From NCBI GenBank assembly GCA_963752745.1, contig CAVWAK010000020.1:1-64000 (forward strand): a stretch of DNA of 64,000 nucleotides, given 5' to 3'. Shown here in pieces: positions 1 through 11,424 of this stretch. A program made the translations under genes and the position numbers. This stretch comes from Thiogranum sp963752745 (lineage in GTDB: Bacteria; Pseudomonadota; Gammaproteobacteria; DSM-19610). The notes beneath the pieces were generated by a model. It was not told where the DNA came from and did not search any database. It worked only from the letters and a program-made list of their open reading frames with translations. Each line of letters begins with the position of its first letter. The stretch's first letter is position 1.

Positions 1-85
1 CAAGACCGCTGGCTGCGGCACCTTGTTTGATCTCCTCACGCCAGTCGGTGTGGATCTCGCCGGACAGGTAAACAGTAAAACTCAT
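1..85 (-). CDS. ytoQ: YtoQ family protein, N-terminal part
   Basis: The first 28 codons lie on the minus strand and begin MSFTVYLSGEIHTDWREEIK, the characteristic opening of the YtoQ family, small proteins with a nucleoside 2-deoxyribosyltransferase-like fold and no settled function. The rest lies beyond the window edge. A purine-rich GAAGGAA stretch precedes the ATG at ribosome-binding distance. The visible part is uninterrupted. Confidence 0.85.
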   Translation of the reverse strand, partial: MSFTVYLSGEIHTDWREEIKQGAAASGL

Positions 86-116
86 CGCTCAAATTCCTTC
101 AAAAAAACCGAAAACA

Positions 117-163
117 GGGGTCAGAACACAGATTCTACTAATATTAGAAACAATTGTGCTCTG
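117..163. repeat. imperfect hairpin next to GGGGTCAGA, possible RAYT/REP-type remnant
   Basis: GGGGTCAGA at 117-125 is followed by an imperfect inverted repeat, CAGAACACAGATTCTA at 122-137 against TAGAAACAATTGTGCTCTG at 145-163. A related GGGGACTGAC is on the opposite strand at 320-329, just where homology to the mtfA remnant stops. Short GGGG-led motifs next to hairpins are typical of debris from Y1 (REP-associated) transposases. That origin is inference: no transposase is present. Confidence 0.3.
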
Positions 164-190
164 ATTGATTATTCGAAGGGGTGTTGGTAT

Positions 191-215
191 AAAGCAAAAC
201 CCGCCAGAAGGCGGG
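191..215 (-). terminator. rho-independent terminator of the candidate small RNA
   Basis: A six-pair GC stem CCCGCC / GGCGGG (200-205 with 210-215) with a four-base loop is followed on the minus strand by TTTTGCTTT, the classical intrinsic terminator layout. No intact minus-strand gene ends just upstream, which is why it is assigned to the small RNA candidate. Confidence 0.6.
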
Positions 216-256
216 CATGCGAACTACGGGCGATTACGCATAAAGGGCGACACGCG
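192..256 (-). ncRNA. candidate small RNA with its own promoter and terminator
   Basis: A transcript of roughly 60-65 nt is bounded by a plausible promoter (TGGCAC, 18-base spacer, TATACT) and the intrinsic terminator at 191-215. Its body can fold into a second hairpin, ATGCG pairing with CGCAT around a CGCCCG-containing loop, and runs directly into the terminator stem. The overlapping minus-strand reading frame (169-504) runs through the terminator stem and is not a convincing protein here. I do not recognise a known RNA family. Existence and boundaries are inferred from signals only. Confidence 0.4.
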
Positions 257-262
257 GAGGTG

Positions 263-292
263 AGTATAGCCTGTTTGTAGCAGTTTGTGCCA
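263..292 (-). promoter_or_regulatory. promoter of the candidate small RNA
   Basis: On the minus strand TGGCAC (292-287) is separated by 18 bases from TATACT (268-263). The -10 box matches five of six consensus positions. The expected start is near 256. Confidence 0.4.
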
Positions 293-339
293 GGCGAGGT
301 TTCAGCCATCTCTATTGTGGTCAGTCCCCTATTTAACCC

Positions 340-524
340 GTCAATGCCAGGATGCAGGATGGGTAAGCAGGCTTGCAGCGCAATGAGCAACGGCATGTCC
401 TCGCTGACCTCGAGGTCATGTGCGCCGACGAATGACTTTTCGTGCAGGAATAAAATCGCAAGTCGGCGCTGCGATTGATAATTCGCTTTCGCTGACGCCG
501 CCATTTTGTGAGGAGTTTGAACAT
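340..524 (-). pseudogene. mtfA: remnant of an MtfA-family (M90) zinc peptidase gene
   Basis: Two pieces resemble MtfA. The 5' piece reads MFKLLTKWRRQRKRI from an ATG at 524, like the usual arginine-rich MtfA start. In another frame the second piece contains LFLHEKSFVGAHDLEV and LLIALQACLPIL, the segment before the zinc-binding motif. About 35-50 residues between them are missing, and the catalytic HExxH half is absent because homology stops near 340, close to the GGGGACTGAC motif. So this is a truncated remnant and not merely a frameshift. In other bacteria MtfA is a cytosolic peptidase linked to Mlc regulation. The family call rests on motif recognition. Confidence 0.55.
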
Positions 525-684
525 TTAGCTGCTACTCCGCAATGTGTATAGGTGCGCGTGTTGCCAGACCGATACCCGGTTGCTACGATTACGTCGCGCC
601 AAGCACTTCGGCGCGCAGTTGCATGGCATTCAATATGCGTGTTGATAATGGCAGTTTTTTCAAGACATTGCTCTGACTGTTTGT

Positions 685-1202
685 TTATTGAATATATCTG
701 TGGTTAGCGTAATTTTCAGGTAAGCGTATAAAGCGCCTGTTTTTTCGAGTTGCGATATAAAGCACGTCAATTAATGCTTTTTCCGCCGTAGCCAGCGAGT
801 AGGGTAACGGTGTCTCAGACCAGATTATGCCTGTTGCATGAGTTCGGGTTTAACTTGAATAAATTCGTAGCGCGCAACGATTGAATTCAGTGTGCGACTA
901 TGTCCTGTTGTTGCGACCTGTATGGTTTTGGGTATTTGTGATAATAAGCCATGAAAATGTAACGCTGTTAAAAAAGAAACATAACCCTGTTCTTTATTCA
1001 ACAGGTAAGGCACGCAAGAAGCGGGATGAAAGTAAGGGTGGCTAGTATTAGCCCACACGCCTTTCGTTACATGGGTGAGTAATTTATTATCCTTAAGGCG
1101 TGTTAGCTTTTTTGAAGCGGCCGATACAGACAAGTTTGCATGATTTGCATACTCGCGCGTCGTGAAAATTATAAACGCCTTACTGTTAAAGATATCAAGC
1201 AT
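685..1202 (-). pseudogene. abiEi: AbiEi-family antitoxin (type IV TA), one frameshift
   Basis: The product from the ATG at 1202 begins MLDIFNSKAFIIFTTREYA with a winged-helix-like segment, then LTHVTKGVWAN and GYVSFLTALHFHGLLSQIP, hallmarks of AbiEi antitoxins that repress their own operon and counteract the AbiEii nucleotidyltransferase. After KPELMQQ a stop interrupts the frame. Restoring one base near 831 (GG for an expected GGG) lets it continue as IIWSETPLPYSLATAEKALID, the expected AbiEi C-terminal motif, to a stop at 685. It overlaps the 3' end of the toxin gene by about 34 bases. The indel is probably a sequence error. Confidence 0.75.
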
Positions 1203-1984
1203 CGATCGAGAAGCGCTAAAATGATTTCCTGACATTGTTCCCAGGCAGTGACAGAACCATATATTTCTCGATTATCTGCATCCAGAAACTCAACAACCTG
1301 GCCGTTAAAATCCTCACACGTTAATGAAAGCAAGGCGGCTATCGCCTTTTTTCGTATTTCTTGTGTTAAAGATTTGTGCGAATTTAGTGAAGCGGTATAA
1401 CCGCCTGCATGTAAAATTCCAAGATCAAACACGTCACGTGCCTGGGTTTCAGATCGACCTGCCAGCGCATGTATTTTCTGTAAAGCAGCGCCATCACCAG
1501 AATAATGCTGGCAGCGATAAGCCAGTTTGTGATATTGCCGGGCGATTTCAGGATTGATCTGCTCTATAACGGGTCCTGGAGTCGCACCCGCTTTAGTCGT
1601 GCTCGGGCGTCTGGAAAATTCAACCTTTGTTGGCAGGCGTTGGCCAGACGGAGTGATTAGACCAAAACGAAAGCGCTGAGTTGTTTTAGTGTTGGCTTCT
1701 GGCTTTTCTCTGGGTCATTGATGTCAATGTCTTCAATGCCATAGGTGCGCAAGTTGCGTATAAAAGCGTCCGTCCCGCAATATCTTGTAGCCATTCTTCT
1801 CCAGGTGGTGACATTACCTGCGACCACGTCTAGATCCATATCTTCCGAGTAACGCGGGCTGTTAAAGAAAAAGCGCAGGTTTACACCACCCTTGAGCACA
1901 TACAGGCTCGGCGTCTGATACTTTCAACAGTCTTTCCAGAAAACAGAAATGGAAGACTTCACGTAATTGGGTATCGGTCAGCAT
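1169..1984 (-). pseudogene. abiEii: AbiEii/AbiGii-family nucleotidyltransferase toxin, two frameshifts
   Basis: The product opens MLTDTQLREVFHF and continues in other frames with YVLKGGVNLRFFFNSPRYSE then DMDLDV, the nucleotidyltransferase core of AbiEii toxins (GG...S and DxD-type residues). It goes on with LPTKVEFSRR and ARDVFDLGIL and ends near WEQCQEIILALLD. One extra base near 1912 and one missing base near 1693 break it, but flanking residues are family-like on both sides, so errors are likelier than decay. Homologues transfer nucleotides to tRNA or another target and give phage resistance by abortive infection. Here the toxin is upstream of the antitoxin, the reverse of canonical abiE. 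Confidence 0.75.
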
Positions 1985-1991
1985 GCTTAAT

Positions 1992-2020
1992 TATGTAGGC
2001 TATATTTGCGTATATGTCAA
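1992..2020 (-). promoter_or_regulatory. promoter of the AbiE-type operon
   Basis: On the minus strand a consensus TTGACA (2020-2015) is followed after 17 bases by TACATA (1997-1992). The predicted start falls at about 1985, immediately before the toxin ATG at 1984, so the mRNA would be leaderless. TATGT / ACATA half-sites (1992-1996, 2013-2017, 2028-2032) around the boxes could be antitoxin operators; that is inference. Confidence 0.55.
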
Positions 2021-2160
2021 TATATATACATAATTAAATTTCACACTCGTTGACAAACGGGCTATTAACCGCCCTTTGTCATCCCTGCCACTTTGCTCAA
2101 CTGAATCCGGTAAACGCCAGGCACCGGATGCCTTGTCGAGCCGGTCGGATATGCGGATAT

Positions 2161-2197
2161 GGGGACGGAGGGATTAAATTTAAATCCCTCCGTCCCC
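2161..2197. repeat. perfect 15-bp palindrome, REP/RAYT-like
   Basis: GGGGACGGAGGGATT (2161-2175) is perfectly repeated in inverse at 2183-2197 around a 7-base AT loop. There is no following T-run. GGGGACGGAG-type ends often accompany REP-associated tyrosine transposases, but no transposase is nearby. It lies 12 bases beyond the cytochrome fragment stop and could also stall transcription there. Confidence 0.6.
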
Positions 2198-2209
2198 TTT
2201 ATCTATTCG

Positions 2210-2557
2210 TCAACGCAGCACCGGGTAGTAGCTCTTGAACACCATGCCCTTGCCGGCGTTGGCGGTGTGGCAGCTGGCACAGCTCTCAGCCGATTCAGCC
2301 CGCGATGCCTTGAGATAGGGCGGGGCGTTGTGACCGAAGTTGAAGAACCCCCAACCGTTGGTCGCCTTGAAACGTGCGTTGTCTTTCACCATCACGTCCA
2401 TACCCTGAAACTCGCCCGCGAAGAAACCGCGACCCGAAGGTGCGTTTTTGGATCCATCCTTGTAATCACCCTTCTGCAACAGCACCAGTTCCTTGGCGAT
2501 AACCGTCCCGTCGGGAAACTCACCGGTCCGCTGGTAGACGGCGAACGCGTCCGGGTT
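2210..2557 (-). pseudogene. C-terminal fragment of a cytochrome P460-family protein
   Basis: The reading runs from about 2557 to a TGA at 2210-2212 and includes FPDGTVIAKELVLLQKGD, GEFQGMDVMVKD, NGWGFFNFGH and a single c-type haem motif CASCH, in the order seen in cytochrome P460-family proteins (periplasmic c-haem proteins that oxidise hydroxylamine or bind other small ligands). The signal peptide and N-terminal half are missing, and an in-frame TGA lies at 2558-2560. Homology switches there directly to a kinase-like fragment, so this is a 5'-truncated gene and not a simple frameshift. Confidence 0.65.
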
Positions 2558-2558
2558 T

Positions 2559-2901
2559 CAGTGGGCGCCGTTGCCCAGGAGTGAGCACCAAATAGTACCC
2601 CATTTCATCATATGATGAAGATTTGAGTTCCGCGATTAAATCAGAAACTCCCCGATATCCAGCAAGACGATGGAGTTGCCCGATCTCCGTTCCGCCAAAT
2701 ATCGCGAAGGTCAGAATCATCGGTACCCTTTTCTCGTGGCCAAATTTTGATAAGAACTTGGTCGCCATTATCATCTGTCCCTTCTCTGATGCCTGGAGTG
2801 CCCCGGGCTTTACTTGCTCGCAATAAGTGCTTTCGCTCCAGCTTGAAATTGGAAAGAAACTCACTTTGTTTTCGCTTGTTTAGCTTCAGAGTATTTTTCA
2901 T
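2559..2901 (-). pseudogene. N-terminal fragment of a protein-kinase-like protein
   Basis: From an ATG at 2901 the product reads about 70 residues, with GDQVLIKIWPREK resembling a kinase nucleotide-binding strand with its lysine. After one extra G near 2685 it continues EIGQLHRLAGYRGVSDLIAE and GYYLVLTPGQRRPL. The phrase pattern (ExxQLHRLAGYPG...FYLVLxPGQRRPL) recalls large Ser/Thr-kinase-like proteins, some in defence loci. Homology ends at about 2559 at the junction with the cytochrome fragment, so catalytic-loop motifs are absent. The family call is tentative; truncation is clear if the call is right. Confidence 0.4.
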
Positions 2902-3065
2902 ATTTGGTTATCAACTGATTTCTAAGCTGGCGCCTAAGATTGCGGCTTTAGATGAATAGTAAAGTCCGAGCTATAAGTATTATCATGGGTATCTTGTATT
3001 CTCATGGTAATGAACCGTGTACAGTCTTTTTATTACTGGATTGTATTGAATTTGTGCTCCAAATT
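2902..3065. other. intergenic stretch without a recognisable feature
   Basis: An AT-rich spacer between the kinase-like fragment and the metH terminator. I found no convincing coding frame or RNA, and no clear ribosome-binding site for the fragment at 2901. Confidence 0.4.
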
Positions 3066-3097
3066 AAAAAACCCGCCCCACCATCGGTGAGCCGGGT
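3066..3097 (-). terminator. rho-independent terminator of metH
   Basis: ACCCG (3071-3075) pairs with CGGGT (3093-3097), and inside it CACC (3079-3082) pairs with GGTG (3086-3089). On the minus strand the stem is followed by TTTTT and further AT-rich sequence. It lies about 50 bases past the metH stop. TTTT on the plus side means it could work in both directions. Confidence 0.75.
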
Positions 3098-3148
3098 TTT
3101 ATTAGTTTCTGCTTTTGGCTGACTCCCTGTCCGCATAGCAATTTCCCC

Positions 3149-6851
<3,703 letters not shown>

Positions 6852-6886
6852 GTTGCTCGGATATCTGTGGCTGATGTAAAGGCCGC

Positions 6887-6895
6887 ATTCTAGCA
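6887..6895 (-). promoter_or_regulatory. extended -10 promoter of metH
   Basis: On the minus strand TG-C-TAGAAT (6895-6887) is an extended -10 box about 35 bases upstream of the metH ATG. No good -35 box is visible, which is common for extended -10 promoters. Confidence 0.4.
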
Positions 6896-7008
6896 GAAAG
6901 ACGGCCCGGCACCCGGGCTGGAGCGGGGCGGGGCGGGAAAAGCTTTCGGCAGGCATTTCCCGTGGTTACAATCGGCCGGTCAAAACCCGAAAATAAGAGG
7001 GAAAAACC

Positions 7009-7816
7009 ATGACCAGAAGCATTCTCAGCACCGTTGTTTGCCTGTTTTCCGTTGCCCTGCTTGCGCCCGCTGTGCAGGCGGATGCCACCCTGACGATGAA
7101 GGATGTCGGGGGCAAGATGGATTCCGTTATCGAGGTGAAAGGTCACATGATGCGCATGTCGACGCCCGGTCAGTCGGACTACATGCTCTATGACGCGCAG
7201 CGTGACATGGCGATACACGTCAGCAGCAGCGAACGGCAGTACATGGAATTCGATCGCGCTACGCTGGAAAAGATGGCCGATTCCATGGCGCAGATGCAGA
7301 AAACAGATGGCGCCGAAAATGGCGATGATGCGCGAGCAGCTCAAGAACCTGCCGCCGGAACAACGCGCCATGATCGAACAGCGCATGGGTGGCATGGCGA
7401 ATTTCGGTGCTATGGAATCCAAACCGCCTGTCAAGGTAACCACGGTAAAACGCGGCAGCGACAAGATCGCCGGATTCAAATGCCAGCGTTACGATGTGTT
7501 GAATGACCAGCAGCAGGTTGCCGATGTGTGCGTGGCGAGCGAACCCGATGCCGGTATGTCGAAGGCCGATTTTTCGACAGTGAATTCGGCGATGAAGTTT
7601 ATGCGTGACATGGCGGAACGGGCGCAGAAACTGTCTGTCGGTATGGGCGGTCCGCAGATGTCGATGGGTGATGTCGATGGTGTGCCGGTCGCCGCGAAGG
7701 ACCTGCAGAACGGCCGCGAGTTCAAGCTGGTGAGGGTTTCGGATGACGCCCTGGACGATGCACGTTTTAACGAGTACCAGTCACTGAGTAAGCAGGCAAT
7801 GCCGAAAATGCGCTAG
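7009..7816 (+). pseudogene. DUF4412-like exported protein, one frameshift
   Basis: The ATG at 7009 follows a GAGGG-type ribosome-binding site and starts a Sec signal peptide (MTRSILST then a hydrophobic stretch ending APAVQA). The mature part is methionine-rich (MMRMSTPGQSDYMLYD, MREQLKNLPPEQRAMIEQRM, then GPQMSMGD), with a pattern typical of periplasmic DUF4412 proteins of unknown function. An extra A in a homopolymer at 7300-7303 breaks the frame; removing it joins KMADSMAQMQK to QMAPKMAMM. Full length is about 269 residues. It heads a run of four exported-protein genes. Confidence 0.7.
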
Positions 7817-7846
7817 CGTCCGAAGCAAGAGGTTCGTAGATACGGT

Positions 7847-8462
7847 ATGGCAACGTTAAAGCGAATGTCCCGCTGGCTACGCATCGCTGTGGCTGGCCGG
7901 CCTGTTGGTCGCAGCGCCGGCGCTGGCGGATGACAATTCCGACTACGATTCGACCGGACCCCAGCCACCTGCGGCGCGGCGTCGCGAACTGGTGCAGCAA
8001 CCACCGGCCCATGCTATGAAGACGAGCCAGGTGATCGGTGCGCGTGGTCATGCGTACGCCGGACCAGCTCACGGCCTTTTACCTGGGGCGGGAGTTCAAT
8101 CGCGCGGCCATCGACAAGATCCTGGAGACCTGCTTCGTCACGCCCCTCGTGCACAACAAGACCGTGGATGTTCTGTGGCTTGAACTGGATGAGTGGCAGT
8201 TCAGCCAGGGCGACAAGGTGATCCCCCGCATCAAGCGTGACTACTGGCCGGACAAGTGGCGTGAGGCCGGGTTAGCGCAAGCCCACCAGTCGACCTTCGG
8301 CTGGACGCTGATGCCCGAGGTGCGTGACCTGCGCCTGGATGAAGGAGTCGGTGGCAGTGTCGTTATCCCGATGCAGACCCGGCCATTCACAGCTGACAAT
8401 GAAGTTCCATACCGGTGCAGACAAGCAGGGGCCGGTTAAAACGGTTGTCTTCGAGGATTTGA
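7847..8462 (+). pseudogene. exported protein of unknown function, frameshifted
   Basis: From the ATG at 7847 a hydrophobic signal sequence ends near APALADD, then comes a low-complexity proline/arginine stretch and a conserved-looking domain with TPDQLTAFYLGREFNRAAID, LELDEWQF and PRIKRDYWPDKWREAG. I do not recognise the family. Frames change by single insertions near 7888, 8036 and 8395. The 3' end is uncertain: the last frame runs to 8545, overlapping the signal peptide of the next gene, but one further indel would place a TGA at 8460-8462 just before the next ATG, the expected operon junction. No catalytic motif was seen. Confidence 0.45.
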
Positions 8463-8463
8463 A

Positions 8464-8994
8464 ATGCGTAACCAATCCACCCTGGTGCGTGTCCTGTGCC
8501 TGTGTTTGTTTGCTGCTGCTCTCGTGGCAGGCTGACAGCCGGTGAATTACCCAAGGGTATTTTCACCCTGGACGGCCGCGATGCGCCGCCGCTGGTGCTG
8601 AACAACATGGACGGTGATAGCTGGGATCTCAGCTGAGGCCCGCGGGCACTGGGTGTTCGTACACTTCTGGGCGACCTGGTGCGGACCCTGCCGCGAGGAG
8701 ATGCCGACTATCCAGGCTATCTTCCCGCAGTTCGATCCGCAGGAGCTGGAGATCGTGCTGGTCAACACCGCAGAAACCGAAGACACGGTGTTCGGTTTTC
8801 TTGCCAGCGTAGCGCCGGATATTACGCCGTTAATGGATGAAGACGGCCTGGTGACCGAACGCTGGCAACCGCGTGGTCTGCCGGCGACATTCTTTGTCGA
8901 TCCCGAGGGCAAACTGCGTTACCTCGCACTGGGCGGACGGCCCTGGGATACACCGGCGTATCTCGACTTTATCAAGCAATTGATTCGCCAGTGA
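8464..8994 (+). pseudogene. TlpA-like thioredoxin-fold protein, probably a lipoprotein, two indels
   Basis: The product has an N-terminal signal sequence (MRNQSTLVRVLCLCLF then ALVAG) and a thioredoxin fold with the active site in FWATWCGPCREEMPTI, a cis-proline region GLPATFFVDPEG, and C-terminal helix FIKQLI, as in periplasmic TlpA/ResA-like thiol reductases. One base is missing near 8537; restoring it could make the signal end LVAG-C, a lipobox. One extra base lies near 8633. It follows the unknown exported gene almost without a gap and precedes the amidase by 13 bases. A disulfide reductase acting on neighbours is plausible, not shown. Confidence 0.75.
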
Positions 8995-9007
8995 GCGGGT
9001 TCCCGGC

Positions 9008-10587
9008 GTGCTGAGAACCAGTGCGTTCAGTCTGCTTGCCGGTGTGGTCGTCAGCCTGTGCGCTGGTTGCGTCATGTCGCCTGCGCAACAGCGGGATACG
9101 CGCCCGGTAGCGTTTATTGAACTCACCATTGAGGACGCGCACCAGGCGATCCGCGAGCGGCGTATCAGCTGCGAACAACTTACCCGCCGTTACCTCAAGC
9201 GTATCGAAACCTACGATCAGCCGACGCAGCTTAACGCGATCATTTATATCAACCCCAATGCTGTTGAACGCGCCAGAAGCCTGGACCAGCAGTATGGCAT
9301 CACCGGCCGGATGAAACGCCTGCACTGCATACCGGTTATTCTCAAAGACAACTTCGATACCGCGGACATGCCTACCGAGGCCGGTTCCATTGCCATGCGT
9401 GGCGCCAACCCGCCGGACGATGCCTTTATGGTGAAGCGCCTGCGTGAAGCGGGTGCGATTGTGATCGCCAAGTCGAACATGGGTGAATGGGCGTTCAGTC
9501 CCTACGAGACTGTCAGTTCCACCCACGGCGAGACGCGCAATGCCTATGACCTGTCGCGCGTACCGGCGGGTTCGAGCGGTGGCACCGCCTCGGCCATTGC
9601 AGCGAACTTCGGCATCATCGGTATGGGTACCGATACCGGTAACTCGATTCGCGGTCCGGCGTCGCACCTGGACCTGGTGGGACTACGTTCGACGATTGGC
9701 GCTACCAGCCGTGACGGCATTGTGCCGCTGCTGTTGAACCGCGATGTCGGCGGGCCGTTGATGCGCACCGTGACCGATATGGCGATTGTGTTTTCCGTGA
9801 TTGCGGGTGTCGATCCTGCCGACCCGGCTACCGAAGCCGCTGCGGGGCAGGTGCAGGACGACTATACGGTGTTATCTCAAAAAGGACGGCTTGCAGGGTG
9901 CGCGGCTGGGTGTGCTGCGCGCGCTGGTGGATAGCGGCGATGCCGACCTGGAAGTGATGACGACCATGGACCGCGCCATTGATGAACTCAAGGCCGCCGG
10001 TGCAGTGATTGTAGATCCGTTCGAGATACCCGACTTTGATCGCCTGCGCAAAGCCACCGGCTTTTGCAGCCGGTTTCGTTACGATCTGAACAACTACCTG
10101 GCTAGCCGCGGGCCGTCGGCACCCGTTCATTCGCTGGACGAAGTTGCTGCGACTAAACAATTCCTGCCGATGAACGCAGAGGCGATGCAGTGGGCGATGG
10201 GCGAAAGCGGCCTGCCTGAAGACCAGCAGCCGCCGTGCGTGGACGTGCAGGGGGACCCGCGGCGCAAGCAGTTCCTGGACGCGGTGCTGGCGGCCATGGA
10301 CAAGGCCAACGTCGATGCGATTATCTACCCGAGCTGGACCAACCCGCCGCGCACACTGGGCGACCACGACGAGCCCGCACGGTAACAACAGCCCGGTGAT
10401 CGCCCCGCACACCGGGCAGCCAGCGATTACTGTGCCGATGGGATTTACCAGTACCGGTCTGCCATTGGGACTGCAACTGTTAGCGCGGCCATTCGACGAG
10501 GGTAAATTAATTCAGTACGCCTATGCCTACGAGCAGGCCACCCGCTACCGCAGGCCGCCGCCGGGGTTCGGCCGCCTGACACCGTAG
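9008..10587 (+). pseudogene. amidase signature-family lipoprotein, two indels
   Basis: A GTG start at 9008 begins a signal peptide with lipobox-like LCAGC, so the enzyme should be anchored in the envelope. The amidase signature is clear: lysine in PVILKDNFD, the Ser-rich loop PAGSSGGTASA and nucleophile loop GTDTGNSIRGPAS, giving the Ser-cisSer-Lys triad. The usual GTDTGGS glycine is asparagine here. An extra T near 9872 and an extra C near 10374 break the frame; correcting them gives about 525 residues ending FGRLTP. Such enzymes hydrolyse amides, sometimes peptide or cell-wall derived; substrate unknown. Confidence 0.8.
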
Positions 10588-10810
10588 TCAGGCATAAATA
10601 AAGATCAATATATACGATATATAACAATAGTATATAGCGTTATTATGATGTTAAATATACATTTAACGCCGCTTCCCCAGGTAACCGCAGATTTCACTTG
10701 CCAGCCCAACCACCTGAACTGGCTCACGATACCCCCTTGCAGGAGCGTCCCCCTCGGCCGCGATTAGTATTTCAGCAGCGCACCGACCGGTTGCCCGGGC
10801 GGGGCCGCGT
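10588..10810. other. intergenic region with an AT-rich tract
   Basis: 10598-10665 is almost pure A/T (ATATATACGATATATAAC and similar) in an otherwise GC-rich chromosome. The rest up to the next promoter shows no gene. Dense frameshifts in the genes stop at this point. Confidence 0.5.
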
Positions 10811-10838
10811 TTGTTAACACACTGTTTTGTTTTAACAT
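10811..10838 (+). promoter_or_regulatory. promoter placing the start at the ATG of the next gene
   Basis: TTGTTA (10811-10816), 16-base spacer, TAACAT (10833-10838), then six bases to the ATG at 10845. No Shine-Dalgarno is visible. Confidence 0.4.
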
Positions 10839-10844
10839 GGGCAC

Positions 10845-11354
10845 ATGCTCAGATACCTGCCCGGAATACTCATCATCCAGGTCGCCACCGCCGCGCTGCT
10901 ACTCGCCGCGGTCAGAACCAGTGACCAGGAACTCTGGATCGCGATCGGTTGCCTGGCACTCGTGGTCACCGTGGTGACGGCGTTCTGGTTTGATTCCATC
11001 GCCGCCCATATCAAGAAAGATGCCGTGATACAGGCCAAGGATGACTTTTCCCGCGAACGGGAGAAGTTGCGCGTTAATGCCGAGCGGGCGAAAACCCGGC
11101 TGATCAAGAAAAGTCACGAACAGATCAACAAGGAAACCAACCGCGCCCATGCGAAGGCCAACTTCAAGGTCGGTGGCGCCTTTGTCGGCGTGATTGCCGC
11201 CGGTACGCTGATGGTGTTTACCCAGTTCATGACGCTTGGCCTGCTGATGCTGGCCACCGGGGGCGGCGCGCTGGCGGGTTACCTGGCGAGGTTGAAGCAG
11301 GAGCGTCGGGGTGAGCGGACGGTGAAGGTGGGAAAGAGCGGGTCATCCAGCTAG
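10845..11354 (+). CDS. integral membrane protein with central coiled coil, unknown function
   Basis: The 169-residue protein has two N-terminal membrane segments (about residues 5-22 and 30-47), then a charged helical stretch of about 60 residues rich in Lys, Arg, Glu and Ala (DDFSREREKLRVNAERAKTR) that looks like a coiled coil, then two more membrane segments (about 105-125 and 129-147), ending in a basic tail. I recognise no family. The layout suggests a membrane hairpin protein with a cytoplasmic rod. This is the first unbroken gene after the frameshifted stretch and stands alone. Confidence 0.7.
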   Translation: MLRYLPGILIIQVATAALLLAAVRTSDQELWIAIGCLALVVTVVTAFWFDSIAAHIKKDAVIQAKDDFSREREKLRVNAERAKTRLIKKSHEQINKETNRAHAKANFKVGGAFVGVIAAGTLMVFTQFMTLGLLMLATGGGALAGYLARLKQERRGERTVKVGKSGSSS

Positions 11355-11424
11355 AGGCGGAAACGTCGAAAACACCGAATAAACTGAAGGGGCCGGCAGA
11401 CAGCACATGACTGCAAACAGGCTT

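Noticed and set aside
169..504. A 111-codon minus-strand reading frame as one intact gene
   Set aside because: Only its first half resembles MtfA; the rest runs through a terminator stem and GGGG-type repeat and has no protein-like character.
595..615. CGCGCC/GGCGCG hairpin as antitoxin terminator
   Set aside because: Short stem without a T-run, and nearly 100 bases beyond the antitoxin stop.
2158..2200. The palindrome as a rho-independent terminator
   Set aside because: The stem is strong but no T-run follows on the relevant strand; a REP-type repeat fits better, though stalling is not excluded.
6852..7008. Cobalamin or SAH riboswitch before metH
   Set aside because: I looked for the conserved boxes and found only a GC-rich hairpin and an extended -10; no known aptamer pattern.
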